From Acidobacteriaceae bacterium (GTDB taxonomy: Bacteria > Acidobacteriota > Terriglobia > Bryobacterales > Bryobacteraceae), in assembly GCA_019240405.1 (NCBI GenBank), contig JAFAYL010000061.1:1-64000 (forward strand): a stretch of DNA of 64,000 nucleotides. Reading direction: 5' to 3'. Position 1 is the stretch's first letter. Every line of letters begins with the position of its first letter. This document shows positions 1 to 9,384 of this stretch, one piece after another. The position numbers and the translations under genes are program-made. The notes under the pieces were generated by a model that was given only the letters and a program-made list of their open reading frames with translations, did no database searches and was not told the DNA's origin.

Positions 1-1812
1 GCAATCCGTCGCTTCCGGAAAAGAGCAAAGCACTATTCTCGCCTGGTTCGCCACCCTGATGCCTTCCGAGGGTCCAGCGCTTTGCGCGAGAGAGCCGCGC
101 ACCCACAGCGCGCCCTCGTCCAAATGCGGGAGAAATTCGGAACCGATATCGCCGCTGACTGTGAGATAAATGGCTGCGCAGAGGCTAGCAGCCCCTACGC
201 CGACCGTCAGGAAACGCAAACGAATAGCCAGCCGTAGAGCGCTGCGGTATCGCTCGGTGAGCCAGACCATGATGGGGTTGTGCCATTCGCGGGTGCCCTT
301 CGGGAAGAGAAGGCTGGAGAGCACGGGAGCGACCAGTATGGAAAACAGCAGCGCGCCCAGCAGAGCAAATGCGACGGTCCAAGCCATGGGCTTGAATAGC
401 CGCCCTTCTACGCTCTGCAACGTGAAGATGGGCAGGTAAGCGGTGATGATGATGGCGATGGCGTAAAACACGGGGCGTTGAACCTCGTGCGCGGCGTCGA
501 AAATCTTTTGCTGCACGGTTCTCTCGTCTTGCGCATTACGGCCCAAGTGGCGAACGATATTCTCGATCATCACCACGGCGCCATCGACTACCATGCCGAA
601 ATCAAGCGCGCCGAGCGAGAGCAGGTTGGCTGGAATATTTCTGAGATCAAGGCAAATCGCAGCGAATAGCAAAGAGAAAGGGATGGTAAGAGCGACGATG
701 ATTGCGCCGCGCACGTTGCCGAGAAACAGGAACAGGATGATAACAACTAGAACGATTCCCTCGCCGAGATTGTGCAGAACGGTGTGCGTTGTGAAGTGCA
801 AGAGATCGCTTCGATCGATGAACGGGATGATTTTCACACCCGTCGGCAGAATGTGGTCATTGAGTTCCTGCACTTTCTTATTAATGCCTTCGAGCACCGG
901 TTCGGCATCCTCTCCTTTTTGCAAGAGCGCAATACCCTCGACGACGTCATCGTCGTCGATGATTTTTCCGTCTTCGTGACGAAACGCCCGGCCGTTCTGA
1001 CCCAGCCGAATCTTTGGACCTTGTGCTACGACGGCAATATCCTTTACGCGAATCGGTGTGCCGCTCTTGGTAGTTAAAACCGTGTTTTCGATATCGCGCA
1101 CGTTTCTGACCAAGCCCACTTCGCGAACGTTAATTTGCTGCAAACCGGCTTCGATGAAACTGCCGCCTGCGTCTGCATTGTTGTTTGTTACTTGCTGTTC
1201 TACCTGGCTAATGCTCAGTCCGTAAGCGATCAGTTTTTCCGGATCGATGCGGACCTGGTATTCGCGTGTGGGCCCGCCAAGACTGCTCACGTCGACAACA
1301 CCGGGAACCGACTTCAGGTTCTTCTCAATGACCCAGTCTTCGATCGATTTGAGCTCCATCACGTCATACGCTGGGTTCGTGCTGTGCAGCGTATAGAAAT
1401 ATATCTGGCCGACTGGGCTCCAATCCGTGCCCATCTGTGGAGTCACGCCAACCGGCAGATTTACTTGCGAAAGCCGCTCCAGAACTCGTTCGCGGTTCTC
1501 GAAATTCGTCGTCTCCTCGCCGAAAACCATTTCTACGTATGAGAGTCCGAAAAGCGACCATGAGCGGACATGGACGACTCCCGGAATACCGTTCATCACG
1601 GTTTCGATCGGTATGGTGACTTGTTGCTCAATTTGTTCAGCGGAGATGCCGGGCCACTGAGCAATCACATCCACATAGTTATTCGCCACATCTGGATACG
1701 CTTCGACAGGCAGACGATGAAAAGAGACAACGCCCCAAGCAAACAGCAGCACCGCGGCCGCGAGTACGAGAAAACGATTCTTTAAGGCGAAATCGACGAG
1801 CCTGCGAATCAT
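1..1812 (-). CDS. RND heavy-metal/drug efflux pump, CusA/CzcA family (partial)
   Basis: This is the inner-membrane proton-driven pump of a tripartite efflux system. The ATG at 1810-1812 directly abuts the stop codon of the adaptor gene, and the frame is open for 604 codons to the left edge, so roughly the C-terminal 40% lies outside the window. Visible features are the N-terminal transmembrane helix starting MIRRLVDFALKNRF, the periplasmic segment YPDVANNYVDVIAQWPG, and the TM4 stretch DFGMVVDGAVVMIEN, which carries the acidic proton-relay residues of the CzcA/CusA subgroup. Near the edge is EFLPHLDEGALWVRG, typical of metal-exporting members. Substrate (Cu/Ag against Co/Zn/Cd) cannot be decided because the distinguishing periplasmic methionines fall partly outside the window. 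It is the last visible gene of a three-gene leftward operon. Confidence 0.93.
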   Translation of the reverse strand, partial: MIRRLVDFALKNRFLVLAAAVLLFAWGVVSFHRLPVEAYPDVANNYVDVIAQWPGISAEQIEQQVTIPIETVMNGIPGVVHVRSWSLFGLSYVEMVFGEETTNFENRERVLERLSQVNLPVGVTPQMGTDWSPVGQIYFYTLHSTNPAYDVMELKSIEDWVIEKNLKSVPGVVDVSSLGGPTREYQVRIDPEKLIAYGLSISQVEQQVTNNNADAGGSFIEAGLQQINVREVGLVRNVRDIENTVLTTKSGTPIRVKDIAVVAQGPKIRLGQNGRAFRHEDGKIIDDDDVVEGIALLQKGEDAEPVLEGINKKVQELNDHILPTGVKIIPFIDRSDLLHFTTHTVLHNLGEGIVLVVIILFLFLGNVRGAIIVALTIPFSLLFAAICLDLRNIPANLLSLGALDFGMVVDGAVVMIENIVRHLGRNAQDERTVQQKIFDAAHEVQRPVFYAIAIIITAYLPIFTLQSVEGRLFKPMAWTVAFALLGALLFSILVAPVLSSLLFPKGTREWHNPIMVWLTERYRSALRLAIRLRFLTVGVGAASLCAAIYLTVSGDIGSEFLPHLDEGALWVRGSLAQSAGPSEGIRVANQARIVLCSFPEATDC

Positions 1813-2961
1813 CTACTCACTCACCGTGTGCTGCAGGTCGAGCGCATCGGACACAACTTGTGCCCCGGGTCCGATTCCGCTCGTAATCTCCTGCATATTG
1901 CCCGGAAGCGTGTTTCCACTGACTACCTCGAGGCGCCGGAAGAAGCCGTTTCCCACAGGGGTGTAGACCCATTCGCGATCGTGTAAATGCAGGACTGCCG
2001 AGGCCGGTATGCTGGCATAACGCTCCCGGCGCGGTCCGTGGAATGTCGCGGTAACAAACATCCCAAGACGCAGGACGCCGGGATTTTCCACCTGGAGCCG
2101 AACCTTTGCCGTGCGGATGTTCGGATCGAGAACCGGACCGATATTGTTAATTCGAGCTCTCAGGATTTTATCGGGATAGGCGGTCAGGTGAATTTCTGCA
2201 TATTCCCCAAGCCGCACCTGAGCGAGATCGTTCTCGTATACGTCGCAAATCACCCAAAGGTGGGACATGTCGGAAATAGTGAACGGGTTCGGGGCAGACA
2301 ATGCTTGCACGCCTGCGGCATTTGTAATTTCCTGATCGGTAATGACGCCTGTAACCGGCGCGTAAACGTTGACGATGCCTGTCGGATGATCCAGATCAGA
2401 CCCGAGCAAGCGAAGGTGTTCGGCCGAGGTATCGAGATCGACCTTCGCATTATCTTCGGCATTCTGAGCCGTTTCAAGCGCGCTTTTCGGAATCGCTCCA
2501 TGCTCAAAAAGCAGCTTCGCGCGATCGAGCTGCACCTTGGCTAGCTCTTCGTTAACCACCGCTTTACGGTAATCGGAGAATGCGCCTGCGATATCCGTGC
2601 TGCGAACTTTGAAGAGGAGCTGGCCTTTTTTCACCGCGTCTCCTAACTGAGCGTCGATTTCCACCACGCGCCCCGAAGCCAGCGATATCACGGGCACTTG
2701 CCGCGAAACATCGGGGTTTACGGCGCCGGTTACGTTCAACTCGGGCGAAGCAATATATTCCTGAGCCGTGACGAGGCGGAACTGCTCCGGATGATCGACT
2801 TTGAAGTGGTTGGCATCTACATCCGGCATAACGGTGGAACGGGACGGACCTGTGCTTCGCTCGTTATCCGTTTGCGCCTTGATGCTTTTCTCACATCCGG
2901 TAAGTAACAAGCTCAGACCGAAACAGAGAACTACTTGCACGAAAGCTGACTGATTCTTCAT
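1813..2961 (-). CDS. Efflux periplasmic adaptor (membrane fusion protein), CusB/CzcB type
   Basis: This 382-residue periplasmic adaptor links the RND pump to the outer-membrane channel. The N-terminus has a signal sequence ending in a lipobox (LLLTGC), so it is likely a lipoprotein. A biotinyl-lipoyl-like half motif (ASGRVVEIDAQLGDAVKKGQ, about residues 93-112) is followed by a coiled-coil hairpin (about 120-190), the second lipoyl half (YAPVTGVITD), a beta-barrel and a membrane-proximal domain. It overlaps the upstream channel gene by 4 bases (ATGA) and abuts the pump gene, so the three are translationally coupled. No extra metal-binding domain such as a CusF or YHS domain is visible. Confidence 0.93.
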   Translation of the reverse strand: MKNQSAFVQVVLCFGLSLLLTGCEKSIKAQTDNERSTGPSRSTVMPDVDANHFKVDHPEQFRLVTAQEYIASPELNVTGAVNPDVSRQVPVISLASGRVVEIDAQLGDAVKKGQLLFKVRSTDIAGAFSDYRKAVVNEELAKVQLDRAKLLFEHGAIPKSALETAQNAEDNAKVDLDTSAEHLRLLGSDLDHPTGIVNVYAPVTGVITDQEITNAAGVQALSAPNPFTISDMSHLWVICDVYENDLAQVRLGEYAEIHLTAYPDKILRARINNIGPVLDPNIRTAKVRLQVENPGVLRLGMFVTATFHGPRRERYASIPASAVLHLHDREWVYTPVGNGFFRRLEVVSGNTLPGNMQEITSGIGPGAQVVSDALDLQHTVSE

Positions 2962-4211
2962 TCAAAGACCTCCCGGCCCACCGCCATATTCATTTGCGCG
3001 GCCGCAACCAAATAGGAGCCGACCAAATTGATGTATGCCAATTGCGTATCGCGAAATGCTTTCTCGGCATCCAGATAGTCGAGTAAAGAAGCGCCGCCAT
3101 GCTGATAAGCAAACGCGACCTTATCGCGAACCGCTAGCGAAAGAGATAGATATTTTTCTTTGTAAGGACGCAGTAAATTCAGACCGCTTTGGAGGGTGAC
3201 ATAGGCGGAATCAACATCGTTGAATACTTGTGCTTCTGCGGCATCCCGCAATCGCTCGTTACGCGCGATGTCGATTCGGGTGCGTGCCTTTTCGCCTTGG
3301 TTGCGATCGAAGATCCGGAGCGGGATACTGACGCTCAAACCCATCGTGTTATCGGCGAAGGGATTGGCAATGGAAGCATTGTGTGTGAACCAAAGGCCGA
3401 AGGTGGGATCGGTCGATCCGTTCGCAATGGCAAGTTGATAATTGGTTCTTGCCATGTCGACCGATTGCACGGCCGCTTTGAGGTCCGGCCGAGCCGAGAG
3501 CGCAATCGTTCGGAATTGCTCAAGGGATTTTAGCTCCGGGGAATACTCGAACGGCCCCGCCACATCGAAGCCTTCAATCGGCGTCCGATCGTTCAATAGC
3601 TGGAGAAGCGTGATTTTCGCCGTCCGAACATTCACCAGCGCAGTTTCATAGTCGGATTCGAACTGGACACGTTGCAAAACCAGACGGTCGTAATCGACCT
3701 CGGCTAGATCTCCGGCTCTAAAACGGTCGTGGTTGACCGAAAGCTCGCGGTCCCAGTAGTCGAGATTCTGCTTGGCATTCTGCAGCACTGCTTTCGCTTG
3801 CAGTGCCTGCACAAATGCGTTGCGCAGATTGAAAATGAGGCTCCGCTCCTGATCCGCGTATTGTGAGATTGTGACTTCGGTATTTTCTTGCGCACTTTGA
3901 AGGCGGAGTTCCCGCTTGTGCTGGCGCTCGTGTAGGTAGCTAATGCTGGGTACTTCGAAGACACCGCTGAAAGGCTGCCAGACGCCTTTATTGCGGGATA
4001 TTTGGAATCCATCTCCCGTCAGGCTGAAATCCGGGTTCGGACGCAGATACGCCGTGACCTCCTGGGCCCTCGATTCATCGATGTTGTCGTGAGCCGCTTT
4101 CAAGGTGGGATTCGTAGCTTCGAACTTCGCTTTTAGCTCTTCCCAGGTGAGCGCCTTCTGCGCGAACCCTTGAGCCGCGAGGAACCCCGCGATCATAGCG
4201 GCGCGAGACAA
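2958..4211 (-). CDS. TolC/CusC-family outer-membrane efflux protein
   Basis: This is the outer-membrane channel of the tripartite pump and the first gene of the operon. The preferred start is a TTG at 4209-4211 with AGGAG at 4216-4220; this gives about 417 residues beginning with a signal peptide that ends near GFAQ. A longer frame opens at a TTG at 4241 but has no ribosome binding site. The protein shows the duplicated OEP pattern of long amphipathic helices, with repeats starting near LTWEELKAKFEATNPTL and near SARPDLKAAVQSVDMAR. No N-terminal lipobox is visible, unlike E. coli CusC. About 130 bases separate it from the upstream regulator gene. Confidence 0.9.
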   Translation of the reverse strand: MSRAAMIAGFLAAQGFAQKALTWEELKAKFEATNPTLKAAHDNIDESRAQEVTAYLRPNPDFSLTGDGFQISRNKGVWQPFSGVFEVPSISYLHERQHKRELRLQSAQENTEVTISQYADQERSLIFNLRNAFVQALQAKAVLQNAKQNLDYWDRELSVNHDRFRAGDLAEVDYDRLVLQRVQFESDYETALVNVRTAKITLLQLLNDRTPIEGFDVAGPFEYSPELKSLEQFRTIALSARPDLKAAVQSVDMARTNYQLAIANGSTDPTFGLWFTHNASIANPFADNTMGLSVSIPLRIFDRNQGEKARTRIDIARNERLRDAAEAQVFNDVDSAYVTLQSGLNLLRPYKEKYLSLSLAVRDKVAFAYQHGGASLLDYLDAEKAFRDTQLAYINLVGSYLVAAAQMNMAVGREVFE

Positions 4212-4343
4212 ACGTCTCCTATATCGCGTATTGATCCGCAAGCTTCGACGTTAATGTTTTCTGCGTCGATATGCCAGCTATCTTGTTTCCAAACTCACCG
4301 CCCGTTGGATTAATCCTTCGATTGGCGGCGAGGTAGTGCGTGA

Positions 4344-5249
4344 TTACAGAAGGTCCCGGTAATTCTCTAGCGCGACACGGACTAACTGGCTGCGGGTGCG
4401 CACGCCGGATTTTGCGAACAGATGCTGCAATATGTTCTTTACCGTACTCTCAGAAACATCCATACGCACTGCAATTTCTTTGTTTGACAGCCCTTGCACC
4501 AAAAATCGAAGCACATCCGATTCCCTATCGTTCAGCTGTGCTCGCTGGGGAGACTCGAGATAGTTTGTGCCGTTTCCTGGCTGTGGCTCCGTGATCTCTC
4601 CGATAATGGCGGCCAGTTTGGGCCGCGTGCTGTCTTTATATGTGGAAAACCAGACATCCGCCATAAACGATTCACCATTGTCTCGGTGTCCGCGGCACTG
4701 CATTGAGGTTCGGAATTGAGGTCCTTCTTCTGGGCGCAGGGCGTGATGCAGTTCCGGTAGATAAGCGGCAATCGGATGGCCAATTAAATGTCCGTCGCGA
4801 GGCGCTATCAGGTCAGCCGCCGCGCGATTAGCTAGCTCAATCAATCCGCGATCATTGATGGTGACAATCGCCGCCGGGCTTGTCTCAACCAGAATGCGTA
4901 AGCGCTCTTGAGCTTCCAGGTTCAGTCGTCGATTGTTTACCAGTTCACCAACGAACAACCCACATCCCACGAGCGCCAGCGATACGAAAGCTAAACGAAA
5001 CCAGGCCTCCGAGGGATCAAGTGAGCTAAAGGCTTCGCTGAGCCCCGCGCATAGTGCGGCAAACAACACGATACTCCATCGAGGCAGAAATCCGGCAGTG
5101 AGCATGATGGGAAACAGGTAGAGAAATCCTAAGGACCAATAGGGCTTTGTCAACCAGTCAAACAGTGCGATGCCCAACACAAGTGCGGCGCTGATCGCCA
5201 AGACGGCGAATCGATTTCGCTGTTCCCAGATGTCCTCGAAGTGCCGCAT
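4344..5249 (-). CDS. Membrane-anchored PAS domain LuxR-type transcription factor
   Basis: A 301-residue one-component regulator. Residues 1-110 hold about four hydrophobic segments (a small membrane-sensor region), residues about 120-225 a PAS domain (LRILVETSPAAIVTINDRG), and residues about 240-300 a LuxR/GerE helix-turn-helix (LNDRESDVLRFLVQGLSNKE). A DNA-binding domain tethered to the membrane by its own sensor is unusual, since LuxR-type output domains are mostly soluble. It lies upstream of the efflux operon in the same direction, so control of the pump is plausible but unproven. A GTTTAAAC palindrome sits just upstream of the start codon. Confidence 0.85.
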   Translation of the reverse strand: MRHFEDIWEQRNRFAVLAISAALVLGIALFDWLTKPYWSLGFLYLFPIMLTAGFLPRWSIVLFAALCAGLSEAFSSLDPSEAWFRLAFVSLALVGCGLFVGELVNNRRLNLEAQERLRILVETSPAAIVTINDRGLIELANRAAADLIAPRDGHLIGHPIAAYLPELHHALRPEEGPQFRTSMQCRGHRDNGESFMADVWFSTYKDSTRPKLAAIIGEITEPQPGNGTNYLESPQRAQLNDRESDVLRFLVQGLSNKEIAVRMDVSESTVKNILQHLFAKSGVRTRSQLVRVALENYRDLL

Positions 5250-5429
5250 TCGTTTGTTTAAACGAGCAAATTATCCCATTGCTTACGTGTATCGAGCGCC
5301 AATCAAACGATTGGGCGATCGGCCATTTCCGGATTCTTTTGGTCATTCAAGAGATTAACGGTATTTTCGATTGAGTGTCTTGGGCGGACACCGGAATGCG
5401 CTTACTCTCGCAGTACTTGTATTTTCGCG

Positions 5430-5645
5430 ATGGAGGAAATCTGCCAGGCTCTTGTTATTGCGTTCATGCTAATCGTTCCCGCAATATCAGTAGCCGCCTT
5501 GGTCTGGATGATCTGTGAAAAGGCTTTCTTTAGGCGAAAATCTCGAGCTGGCTCGGGCGCTTTCAACCGCCGCATTGGGCGTAGCAAGCGAGCGGACGAG
5601 CGGGATGCCACAGCAGCCCGGGCCGCGGGTTTACGCATGAACTGA
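5430..5645 (+). CDS. Possible small single-pass membrane protein
   Basis: A 71-codon frame with one strong hydrophobic segment (about residues 6-29), then a basic tail rich in Arg and Lys, giving an N-out/C-in topology by the positive-inside rule. It lies just upstream of the Flp pilin gene in the same direction. No Shine-Dalgarno is seen before the ATG, and the opposite strand is also open here, so it may not be a gene. It is listed because the hydrophobic-plus-basic pattern is not expected by chance. Confidence 0.3.
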   Translation: MEEICQALVIAFMLIVPAISVAALVWMICEKAFFRRKSRAGSGAFNRRIGRSKRADERDATAARAAGLRMN

Positions 5646-5778
5646 GGACATAGCTGCAAGAAGTCCATTTGTCCCTAGCACAAGGCCAGCCGGATTATTC
5701 AGTGGCGTTCTATGCACCTCCTCAACGGCATAAAGAAACGCGTGATTTTGCCGATATATACCTAGGAGTAGCTAGCGA

Positions 5779-5967
5779 ATGGCACATCTGAATTTTTCTG
5801 CATTTTGGCAGGATGACGACGGGCAGGACTTGGTGGAGTATTCGTTGCTGCTGGGCTTTCTGACACTCACGTCCGTCGCCATAATCACCAGTGTTGCCAA
5901 TAACGTACTGACGGTTTGGAACGGCATCATAAACGGTGTCAGCGCCGCTACCCGCGCAATTTCTTAA
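5779..5967 (+). CDS. Flp/Fap-type IVb pilin
   Basis: A 62-residue pilin subunit of the Tad/Flp type. After a short leader it carries the signature DGQDLVEYSLLLGF, with the Glu at position 5 of the mature hydrophobic helix and the adjacent Tyr that define Flp pilins, followed by about 20 more hydrophobic residues. An AGGAG lies about 10 bases upstream of the ATG. No tad secretion or assembly genes are nearby; the only pilus-related gene in the window is a prepilin peptidase about 53 kb away at 58.6-59.4 kb. Assembly genes must therefore be elsewhere if the pilin is used. Confidence 0.85.
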   Translation: MAHLNFSAFWQDDDGQDLVEYSLLLGFLTLTSVAIITSVANNVLTVWNGIINGVSAATRAIS

Positions 5968-6041
5968 CACTCCTGGCAGTCCTGAAACACAGACCCAAGG
6001 GGCCTTTTCGCAGCGCCCTGTCACTGGTACATTGAATTACA

Positions 6042-7697
6042 GTGCTGGTCAATAAGGATCGGACGCCGATGTGCGGCGACTCATCTGAGAATTTGCGCGC
6101 GCGTATTTCGGAGCTGGAAGTCTCGGTGCGCAGCCTGGAAACCAGGCTGGCCGGATATCGACGTGCATTTTTTGAAAATCCTCTGCCGGCAATTCTTTAT
6201 CGGGCCGATTCTCTAGATATTCTCGAAGTGAATGAGAGCGCGCTCGCGCTTTACAGCTACCAGCGTGAGCAGATGTGCGCTCTCAATCTGATTGATCTTT
6301 TTTGGCGGCAAGGTGATGCAGAACGATCCGAATTAGCCGCCGAGCTGCGCCGTCCGATGAACGCCCTTGGCCCGTTCGTGCATCGTGGCTCCCAAAATGA
6401 AGAATTGATCGTCAACCTTGTGACTTTCGCGTTCGATGTCGAGGGAGTGGACGCCCGGATCGCAATGATTCAGGACGAAACAGGTCGCCATACGGCGGAA
6501 GAGGCCTTACGGTCAAGCGAAGAACGATTCCGCGAGCTCTTCGAAAATGCAAACGACGTGATCTTCCTGCACGACTTAAAAGGCAAGATTATAGCGGTGA
6601 ATCGGGCTGCTGAATATCTCACTGGCTATTCGCGAACGGAAGTTCTGGGTCACGACTTTGAAACTCTGGTTGCCGAAGAAGCTCGCTATCGAACCCAGGA
6701 CAGCATACGCGCTCATCTCGGCGGCAGTCCGACACAGAGGTACGAACTGCCGATCTTGTCGAAATATGGGAATCGGCGGTTCCTCGAAGTAAGCACGCGA
6801 ATCATTTACCGTCGCGGTCATCCGTACGCGATTCAGGGAATTGGACGAGATATTACGGAACGAAAGTTAGCGGAGCAGCGGCTTGAGGAATCGTCTCGTG
6901 CGATCCAGCTGAAAAATGAGGAACTCAGCGAGGCTCTTCGCCTGGCGCGCGAAGCCACGCAACTGAAGGAGCAGTTTCTCGCAAATACCTCGCACGAAGT
7001 CCGAACGCCAATGAATGGGATTATGGGGATGGTCGATCTGCTGAGTAAAACAGACCTGAACACTGAGCAGCTCGAGTACTGCGGGGCAATCAGCCAGTGC
7101 GCAAACGATCTGCTGACCATCATCAATGACATTTTGGATTTATCGCAGATCGAAGCCGGGCGGCTCTCCCTCAGCGATGAGGTTGTTGACCTGCATGAGA
7201 GCGTCCGGACCGTGGTGAGATTACTTGGGTTCCGTGCCAGGGCAAAGAATCTCAATTTGAGTTACGGGATCGATCCGCAGGTACCTGCGCGGATTCGAGG
7301 CGACAGGGTACGCATCCGGCAGATTCTGACCAATTTGATTGCAAACGCGATTAAATTTACACCCGAGGGGGGAATACAGGTTCAAATTCAGTCGGTTCCC
7401 GATGGAAGCCGCTGGCGATGTCAAGTGATTGACACCGGAATTGGTGTTGATGAATCCGTGCGCTCGCGTATCTTCGAGGCTTTCTTCCAAGCTGACGGAA
7501 CGAATCGCCGGCGGTTCGGTGGGACCGGACTAGGACTGACAATCTGCAAGCAGTTGGTGGGGATCATGGGAGGTCAGATCGGGATTGACGGCAACCACTC
7601 GGGTCCTGGTTCGACTTTCTGGTTTGAACTCCCGCTTCGCGCCGCTGAACCCGACTCCCTCCTCGCTCACTTCGCAGCTGGCCAGGAGATGGCTTAA
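6042..7697 (+). CDS. Soluble PAS-PAS sensor histidine kinase
   Basis: A cytoplasmic histidine kinase of up to 551 residues with no membrane segment. It has a short N-terminal coiled coil, PAS 1 (about 36-150), PAS 2 (about 155-275, ending in the PAC-like IGRDITERKLAEQ), HisKA with the phospho-acceptor His at about 318 (NTSHEVRTPMNGI), and HATPase_c with the N box (LTNLIANAIKFTP), G1 (DTGIG) and G2 (GGTGLGL). The domain set is complete, so it should autophosphorylate. No receiver domain is attached and no response regulator is adjacent. The start could be the GTG at 6042 or the ATG at 6069. Confidence 0.9.
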   Translation: MLVNKDRTPMCGDSSENLRARISELEVSVRSLETRLAGYRRAFFENPLPAILYRADSLDILEVNESALALYSYQREQMCALNLIDLFWRQGDAERSELAAELRRPMNALGPFVHRGSQNEELIVNLVTFAFDVEGVDARIAMIQDETGRHTAEEALRSSEERFRELFENANDVIFLHDLKGKIIAVNRAAEYLTGYSRTEVLGHDFETLVAEEARYRTQDSIRAHLGGSPTQRYELPILSKYGNRRFLEVSTRIIYRRGHPYAIQGIGRDITERKLAEQRLEESSRAIQLKNEELSEALRLAREATQLKEQFLANTSHEVRTPMNGIMGMVDLLSKTDLNTEQLEYCGAISQCANDLLTIINDILDLSQIEAGRLSLSDEVVDLHESVRTVVRLLGFRARAKNLNLSYGIDPQVPARIRGDRVRIRQILTNLIANAIKFTPEGGIQVQIQSVPDGSRWRCQVIDTGIGVDESVRSRIFEAFFQADGTNRRRFGGTGLGLTICKQLVGIMGGQIGIDGNHSGPGSTFWFELPLRAAEPDSLLAHFAAGQEMA

Positions 7698-7892
7698 TAC
7701 TCGATCTCCGGCCAGTCGGCGGGTCCCAACGCTGGCTTTCTCTTAGTCGTTTTTGATCGCCGGCTAAATCTCGCTCGGCCCGCTGAGTGTTTTTCTCGTG
7801 TACGGCGCAAGAAAAGCTCGCAAAAACAAGCACTCGGATCTCTGAGGGAACTTTTTCTGACTTTGAGGCGTAAAGTGGATGAAGGAGATTTT

Positions 7893-8846
7893 GTGCGACA
7901 CTTCCTTTTCACTTGTGCTTTGCTGATTTCAGCAGCTTTTTCTGCCGGCGCAGCGGTTGATCCCGCCCTGCTGGCGCTTGTCCCCTCTGGGGCGAGGGTG
8001 GTTTCCGGCATTCAGCTCGATCAAGCTCGAAGCTCTGATTTCGGACAATACCTGCTTCGCCGGATTGACGCCGAGGACCAAAGTTTTAGAGAATTTTCTG
8101 ACGAGACCGGTTTTGATCCTCGGCGCGATCTCAATGAGATCGTGTTTGCAAGCACTGGAGGCGCCGATCAAGCTGAGTCGCGTTTCGCCATCGTCGCGCG
8201 GGGCAGTTTCGACCCAGTCCGGATCCGCGCGAAAGCCAAGTCTGCCGGCGCAGTGATTCAACACTATCGAGGAGTCGATTTGATGGAGGATCATGCGGAG
8301 CATGGCGGGACAGCATTCGCATTCCTCGACGGGGGAATCGCCGTAATGGGAGATCCGACAACGTTACGGCAGATCATCGCGAACCGGAACAGCCCAACAA
8401 GTCTCGACCCCACTCTGCAGGACGAAATCCAGCGGGTAAGCGCTGATAACGAAGCTTGGTTCGCAACATCCATGCCAGGCTCATTTCTTGCAAGCCATTT
8501 GGAGCACGAGACAAAGCAGCCAATGCAGCACGCCCAGGCCCTTCAATCGATTTTGATGTCAAGCGGAGGCATTCACTTCGGAGACCTTGTTGCGTTCTCG
8601 TTTGACGCCAAGACGCGATCGCCTCAGGACGCAGTTTCGTTAGCAGACGTTTTCCGGTTTGGCGGCAGCATGATTCAAATGCAGCGCCAGAATGATCCGC
8701 GCGCAGGCATTATCGCGGCTGCAATCGACAAAATGACCATCACGACGAACGGCGCGGAAGTGCACGCGGCGCTGTCATTGACAGAGAAGAATCTGGAAGA
8801 GTTTGTGGGAGTACGAGCAAGAACGGCCGACCAGAGACCTCGTTAA
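7893..8846 (+). CDS. Secreted protein of unknown function
   Basis: Not recognised beyond being an exported protein. The GTG at 7893 is chosen because GAAGGAG lies at 7881-7887 and because it places a clean signal peptide (MRHFLFTCALLISAAFSAGA) at the N-terminus; the frame is open further upstream to a TTG at 7863. The mature part of about 295 residues starts VDPALLALVPSGARVVSG and alternates strands and helices without a familiar catalytic motif. Proteins beginning with 'the value of P at which a variable is computed' style repeats are common in acidobacterial genomes, but no function is claimed. It converges with the DUF4337 gene, overlapping by 4 bases. Confidence 0.8.
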   Translation: MRHFLFTCALLISAAFSAGAAVDPALLALVPSGARVVSGIQLDQARSSDFGQYLLRRIDAEDQSFREFSDETGFDPRRDLNEIVFASTGGADQAESRFAIVARGSFDPVRIRAKAKSAGAVIQHYRGVDLMEDHAEHGGTAFAFLDGGIAVMGDPTTLRQIIANRNSPTSLDPTLQDEIQRVSADNEAWFATSMPGSFLASHLEHETKQPMQHAQALQSILMSSGGIHFGDLVAFSFDAKTRSPQDAVSLADVFRFGGSMIQMQRQNDPRAGIIAAAIDKMTITTNGAEVHAALSLTEKNLEEFVGVRARTADQRPR

Positions 8847-9361
8847 GCCACAAAAGCTGTAGCTGAAATAACGACTCCGATTAGCGCTGCACCCGCGCCG
8901 GCCATAAAGAACAGTTTCTGTTTCATCAAAATAGACAAAGACGATAGCACAATCGCCAACTCGAGAAAGACTTCACCGACGTGAAAGCGTACCGCCTTGT
9001 GAGCGCTCTGGTCACGCTCTCTCTCGAACTCCCGCGCGTGCTCTTCTATATCGGCGCGCTGCTTCGCATATCGCTTCTCGTCCTGAGCGTAGCGGCTGAC
9101 TGATGCCGCGTCACCTTTTAATTGAGTGAACGTATCTTGCGCAACCTGAGCGGAATAGCGCCGAATGTCCTTGGCCTGATAGAACGCCCATTGATCCGAG
9201 GCTTTCTGCTGGTTTAGCAGTTCTTCGGCTTGAAAGTGCTGCCCTAAAACTGAAACTACGGCGAGGAGCGCCGCAATAATTGCCATGCTTCCCGCAACCG
9301 TTTTGTCAAACGGGTCGTGAGCATGGTGTACATGTTCTTCAACTTCCTCGTTGACGGGCAT
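8843..9361 (-). CDS. DUF4337 membrane protein
   Basis: A 172-residue membrane protein matching the DUF4337 pattern: a His/Glu-rich N-terminus (EEHVHHAHDPFDK), one transmembrane helix (AGSMAIIAALLAVVSVLG), a long charged helical middle rich in Lys, Arg, Glu and Tyr (QAKDIRRYSAQVAQ and onward to about residue 125), and two C-terminal transmembrane helices. The family has no assigned function. Its 3' end overlaps the converging secreted-protein gene by 4 bases. Confidence 0.85.
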   Translation of the reverse strand: MPVNEEVEEHVHHAHDPFDKTVAGSMAIIAALLAVVSVLGQHFQAEELLNQQKASDQWAFYQAKDIRRYSAQVAQDTFTQLKGDAASVSRYAQDEKRYAKQRADIEEHAREFERERDQSAHKAVRFHVGEVFLELAIVLSSLSILMKQKLFFMAGAGAALIGVVISATAFVA

Positions 9362-9384
9362 GAGGACAAGCTAGCACGATCTCG

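Noticed and set aside
1987-2544. 185-codon open frame on the plus strand within the adaptor gene
   Set aside because: It is fully antisense to a well-supported family gene and has no ribosome site or family-like content.
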